Positions 5,510 through 7,864 of a stretch of DNA of 7,864 nucleotides are shown here, piece after piece; within the stretch, counting starts at the first letter, position 1, and each line of letters opens with the position of its first letter. The notes under the pieces were generated by a model that did not search any database, was not told the origin of the DNA, and saw nothing but the letters and a program-made list of their open reading frames with translations. The DNA is taken from contig JAFZXW010000151.1 of assembly GCA_017616575.1 (NCBI GenBank), forward strand, positions 1 through 7,864. The letters are read 5' to 3'. The translations under genes were made by a program, and so were the position numbers. Source of the DNA: Candidatus Methanomethylophilaceae archaeon. GTDB lineage: Archaea > Thermoplasmatota > Thermoplasmata > Methanomassiliicoccales > Methanomethylophilaceae.

Positions 5510-6598
5510 GTGGCCGAGAAGGTTGACGTCCTAGTCGTCGGGTCCGGGCCTGCCGGAAGCACCGCGGCCATGTACGCCGCGAAGGCGGGAGCGGACGTCA
5601 TGATGGTAGAGAGGCGTTCAGCTGTCGGTTCCCCGGTGAGATGCGGGGAGTACATGCCCTCGAACGGCGAGATCGTCAAGATGTTCCCCAACCTGACCGA
5701 CGAGGACTCCCTTTTCGACATTCCCAAGAATCTGGTGTGCAGGGAGACCCTCGGCATCAAGCTCGTGGACCCGAAGGACAAGGTCACCCTTCTGGACATG
5801 CCCGGGTACACCATCGACAGGGACATTTTCGATTCCTATCTTGCGGACCGTGCCGTGGAGGAGGGGGCCAGGCTGGTCACCGGCTGCTCCTTCGACCGGA
5901 TCGATGGCGGGGTGGCCAAGACCTCTCAAGGGGACATCTCCTACAAGGTGATCATAGGCGCCGACGGGCCCGGGTCCAGAGTGGCCAGGAGTTTAGGGCT
6001 TTCAAGGAACCACAACCCTTATCCCGCGGTCACGGCCCAGGTCAAGGGCGACTTCGAGCCCTATCTCTACATGTTCTTCGGCGACATCGCCCCGGGGGCC
6101 TACAGCTGGATCATCCCAAAGGACGGGCGCGCCAACGTCGGCGTCGGATGCTCCCCCAGGTTCTCCGAGGGCCTGGTGACCGATTACTTCGGCAGGTTCG
6201 CCGAGAAGCGCGGGTTCGCCGAGCATTCGAGGGTCCAAGGGAAGTACGTCCCGAGCGAGGGCCCTATACCCCGCACCGTATCGGGAGACGGGATCCTGGT
6301 GGGAGACTCCGCTGGGCAGGTGATCTCGGTCAACGGAGGGGGGATCCCTTTGGCGATGATCGCCGGGCGCATAGGAGGGAACGTGGCAGCCGCGAAGGCC
6401 GCCGGAAAGGGCTCCCTGGAGGATTATGAGGTCCAATGGAGACGGATAATGGAGAAGCCTCTGAAGACCGCTGCGTTCAACAAGAAGCTGGCCGATTCCC
6501 TCGCGTTCAGGTCCGAGAGGAGCACCGCCGTCTGCATGTCCGTACTTGGCAAGCGGAGGCTCAACAAGCTCATCCGGTGCCAGAGCATCTTCCCCTGA
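5510..6598 (+). CDS. Geranylgeranyl reductase family FAD-dependent prenyl reductase
   Basis: A 362-residue flavoprotein of the geranylgeranyl reductase family, which saturates prenyl chains of archaeal lipid precursors and, in some organisms, of quinone-type carriers. Visible are the N-terminal dinucleotide-binding GSGPAG (11-16) with the acidic MMVERR strand end (31-36), the family's conserved Cys in RCGEYMP (Cys45), GADGPGSRVAR (150-160), YSWIIPK (198-204, matching the family's YxWxFP-type substrate motif) and the FAD-binding GDSAG (265-269) plus NGGGIP (275-280). No transmembrane helix is evident, so a peripheral membrane role is expected. At 362 residues it is shorter than typical archaeal lipid reductases (about 390-450), mainly at the C-terminus. 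The GTG start has a good ribosome binding site. It forms an operon with the prenyl synthase, suggesting that the two act on the same chain. The exact substrate cannot be read from sequence. Confidence 0.92.
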   Translation: MAEKVDVLVVGSGPAGSTAAMYAAKAGADVMMVERRSAVGSPVRCGEYMPSNGEIVKMFPNLTDEDSLFDIPKNLVCRETLGIKLVDPKDKVTLLDMPGYTIDRDIFDSYLADRAVEEGARLVTGCSFDRIDGGVAKTSQGDISYKVIIGADGPGSRVARSLGLSRNHNPYPAVTAQVKGDFEPYLYMFFGDIAPGAYSWIIPKDGRANVGVGCSPRFSEGLVTDYFGRFAEKRGFAEHSRVQGKYVPSEGPIPRTVSGDGILVGDSAGQVISVNGGGIPLAMIAGRIGGNVAAAKAAGKGSLEDYEVQWRRIMEKPLKTAAFNKKLADSLAFRSERSTAVCMSVLGKRRLNKLIRCQSIFP

Positions 6599-7060
6599 TT
6601 ATTTCTTGGCTTTGTACGGTTTGAGGGCGGACCCGCATATGGGGCAGTCCGGCATGCTCTTCTCGTACCTTTTTCCGCATCCGACGCACCTGTAGCCCCA
6701 TCTCAGGACCTTCTTGATGCCCTTCATGCCTATGGGGCGGAACCCTATGCCCATGAAGGACGCCACGTTCTGGATGGAGTAGTCGTCGGACCATATCGTG
6801 CCTTTGAGGTCCAGCGCAAGGGCGAGGACGGTCCGGTCCACCGGAGAGAGCCTGCCGGAGTCGCCTGTCTTCTCCGCGGCCTCGTCTATGGCCGCCAACG
6901 ACTCTTTGGAGCAGTCCACGACGTTGATCATGCCTTCCCAGAGCGACAGGCGCGGGTCCTCGTACTTCTCCAGCTCCCTTATCACTCCAGGGGGGCAGGC
7001 GTGCTCCTCGTCCGGCAGGGAGTCCATGGAGAAGAACGCGGAGCTGTCCAGGATTATCAC
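6599..7060 (-). CDS. nob1: rRNA maturation endonuclease Nob1 (PIN domain plus zinc ribbon)
   Basis: A 153-residue archaeal Nob1, the endonuclease that cuts the 3' end of pre-16S rRNA during small-subunit maturation. The PIN domain starts at the extreme N-terminus (IILDSSAFF, Asp5) and has further likely metal-binding acidic residues: Glu29 in VIRELEKY, Asp75 in RLSPVDRTVLALAL and Asp92/Asp93 in SDDYSIQNVA. RLSP-D-VLALAL is a Nob1 signature that separates it from toxin-type PIN proteins. A C-terminal zinc ribbon follows, with Cys125 and Cys128 (YRCVGCG) and Cys139 and Cys142 (CPICG), then a basic tail. Length is normal for archaea. The GTG start is fixed by the need to retain Asp5 and lies 4 nt after the scpB stop. 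Its TAA directly abuts the TGA of the convergent prenyl reductase. Confidence 0.95.
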   Translation of the reverse strand: MIILDSSAFFSMDSLPDEEHACPPGVIRELEKYEDPRLSLWEGMINVVDCSKESLAAIDEAAEKTGDSGRLSPVDRTVLALALDLKGTIWSDDYSIQNVASFMGIGFRPIGMKGIKKVLRWGYRCVGCGKRYEKSMPDCPICGSALKPYKAKK

Positions 7061-7064
7061 GGGA

Positions 7065-7568
7065 TCATCCCATGTTCTTGGCCTGGGACTCTATCCACTT
7101 GCGGATGTCGTCTTTGCGGGTGCTCCCGATCCCGAAGTACTCCGAGAACTTCTTGGTGGTGGTGAGCTCCTTGGTCTGGCCGCTCTTCTTGGCAGATACG
7201 AAGCCCATCTCCGTCAGAGCATGGACGTCGTCGTAGGTGCGGGGCCCCCTGATCTTGAAAAGGTCGGACTGCAGCACCGGCTGGTTGTACGCTATGGTGC
7301 TGAGCGTGCGCATCATGCCAGGGGTCATCTCCGCTTTAGAGAAGGATCCGGCGCATTCCGTGTACTCCGTGCGAAGCATCATCCGGTACTCGCCGCCGAT
7401 TTTGGCGATCATTATCGCGGATTCCCTCATGTCGTAGTCCCTGCGGAGGTCCAGGAGGGCGGTGCGGACCTCCTCCTCCGTCAATCCGGTCTTCTCGGCC
7501 ATCTCCGATATGCGTAGGTTGCCCGCCGCCGAGAACAGGGCAGCCTCCACCGCTGCTTTGGCGTTCAT
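7065..7568 (-). CDS. scpB: Segregation and condensation protein B
   Basis: A 167-residue ScpB homologue, the winged-helix (kite) partner that binds the kleisin ScpA in SMC-ScpAB condensin for chromosome compaction and segregation. Two winged-helix units are readable. The N-terminal one (about 3-75) includes AAVEAALFSAAGNLRISEMA and GEYRMMLRTEY. The C-terminal one (about 83-147) carries the signature MRTLSTIAYNQPVLQSDLFK, then IRGPRTYDDVHALTEMGFV and TKKFSEYFGIG. It is a little shorter than bacterial ScpB, as is usual in archaea. The ATG overlaps the scpA stop (ATGA) and is preceded by a GGGTGA site. Nob1 follows after 4 nt. This linkage to a ribosome-maturation gene suggests a housekeeping operon transcribed from upstream of the window's right edge. 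Confidence 0.93.
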   Translation of the reverse strand: MNAKAAVEAALFSAAGNLRISEMAEKTGLTEEEVRTALLDLRRDYDMRESAIMIAKIGGEYRMMLRTEYTECAGSFSKAEMTPGMMRTLSTIAYNQPVLQSDLFKIRGPRTYDDVHALTEMGFVSAKKSGQTKELTTTKKFSEYFGIGSTRKDDIRKWIESQAKNMG

Positions 7569-7864
7569 AAGGCGTCACCCTGTACCGCGTCCACGACCGT
7601 GCCGGACGCGGAGTCGTTCTTGATCTCCAGATGGATGGGGCCTCCCGGGAGTTCGTCCTGCCAGACGTCTATCAGGCCGTCCCTGGCCAGGTGCAGGAGC
7701 GCTATGAACACCGACAGGTTGTCGTTCCTGTCCGAGCCGTACAGGTCCTCTATGTCCAGCTGCCCGGCGCCCATCTTCCTTATCCGCTCCCACACGGCCT
7801 CCACGGCCCTCTCGTCGTCCTCGTCGTGGGCCTTGTTGTCGAACTTCTTGGAAGGCTCTTTGGA
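7565..7864 (-). CDS. scpA: Segregation and condensation protein A, C-terminal part
   Basis: This is the C-terminal 99 residues of a protein whose frame is open to the right edge of the window, so its start lies outside. It reads as the kleisin ScpA. A highly charged Lys/Asp/Glu linker (the first 20 or so residues seen) leads into a winged-helix-like C-terminal domain containing VWERIRKMG, NLSVFIALLHLARDGLIDV and PGGPIHLEIKN. That domain normally contacts the SMC head. FIALLHLAR-G matches the conserved C-terminal helix and turn of ScpA. Assignment is strongly supported by the four-base overlap with scpB. The internal GTG at 7804 is unlikely to be a start, because the linker continues in frame upstream of it. 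A final tail (about 20 residues) after the winged helix is poorly conserved. Confidence 0.88.
   Translation of the reverse strand, partial: SKEPSKKFDNKAHDEDDERAVEAVWERIRKMGAGQLDIEDLYGSDRNDNLSVFIALLHLARDGLIDVWQDELPGGPIHLEIKNDSASGTVVDAVQGDAL
7575..7580 (-). promoter_or_regulatory. Shine-Dalgarno site of scpB inside scpA
   Basis: On the minus strand GGGTGA lies 6 nt before the scpB ATG (7568-7566), within the last codons of scpA. Together with the ATGA overlap it fixes the scpB start and points to coupled translation of the two condensin subunits. Confidence 0.65.

Noticed and set aside
5122..5826. Minus-strand 234-residue frame across the synthase/reductase junction
   Set aside because: It spans two clearly identified plus-strand genes and its translation is Ser/Arg/Gly-rich with no recognisable domain.
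6599..7060. Toxin-type (VapC) PIN nuclease reading of the minus-strand gene
   Set aside because: The C-terminal zinc ribbon, the RLSP-D-VLALAL motif and the lack of an adjacent antitoxin fit Nob1 instead.
6798..7517. Plus-strand 239-residue frame opposite nob1 and scpB
   Set aside because: The opposite strand carries two recognisable conserved proteins in a tight operon; this frame has no recognisable features.
1..7864. tRNA or rRNA genes, CRISPR arrays, insertion sequences, prophage or attachment sites
   Set aside because: Coding sequence fills nearly the whole window. The only gaps are 72 and 96 bases, and no regular repeats, transposase motifs or tRNA-like folds were seen.

Overview
The window looks like a GC-rich archaeal chromosome, most likely a Thermoplasmatota methanogen of the Methanomassiliicoccales type. 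This rests on the gene content: complex-I-type antiporter subunits in L-M-N order, an archaeal Nob1, archaeal ScpA/ScpB, a trans-prenyl diphosphate synthase and a geranylgeranyl-reductase-family protein. Supporting signs are archaeal TATA-like promoter sequence, GGTGA-type ribosome binding sites, and nine stop codons that are eight TGA, one TAA and no TAG. The lineage is an inference. Other Thermoplasmatota with a Nuo-like complex remain possible because no methanogenesis gene lies in the window.

Layout. Positions 1-3984 (+) hold the distal end of a complex I operon: fpoL (5' end cut by the window), fpoM and fpoN. The genes are almost contiguous (1 nt between L and M; M and N share a base in TGATG) and encode the three Mrp-antiporter-like proton channels of the membrane arm. 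A C(UUCG)G hairpin and a pyrimidine-rich stretch end this block. Positions 4057-4422 (-) encode a small unrecognised membrane protein with an N-terminal zinc ribbon. It is divergent from the next block and appears to share an AT-rich bidirectional promoter with it (around 4441-4454).

Positions 4519-6598 (+) hold a trans-polyprenyl diphosphate synthase followed 4 nt later by an FAD-dependent prenyl (geranylgeranyl) reductase. The synthase has alanine five residues before its first Asp-rich motif, a pattern of longer-chain synthases. Its product may therefore not be, or not only be, the C20 lipid precursor. A partly reduced prenyl tail for a membrane electron carrier serving the neighbouring Fpo complex is a testable alternative.

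Positions 6599-7864 (-) hold a convergent information-processing operon, transcribed scpA (cut by the window) - scpB - nob1, with a 4-nt overlap and a 4-nt gap. It encodes the condensin kleisin and its winged-helix partner plus the endonuclease that matures the 3' end of 16S rRNA. The stop codons of the prenyl reductase and nob1 are directly adjacent, leaving no room for an intergenic terminator. I see no RNA genes, mobile elements, CRISPR arrays or broken genes.
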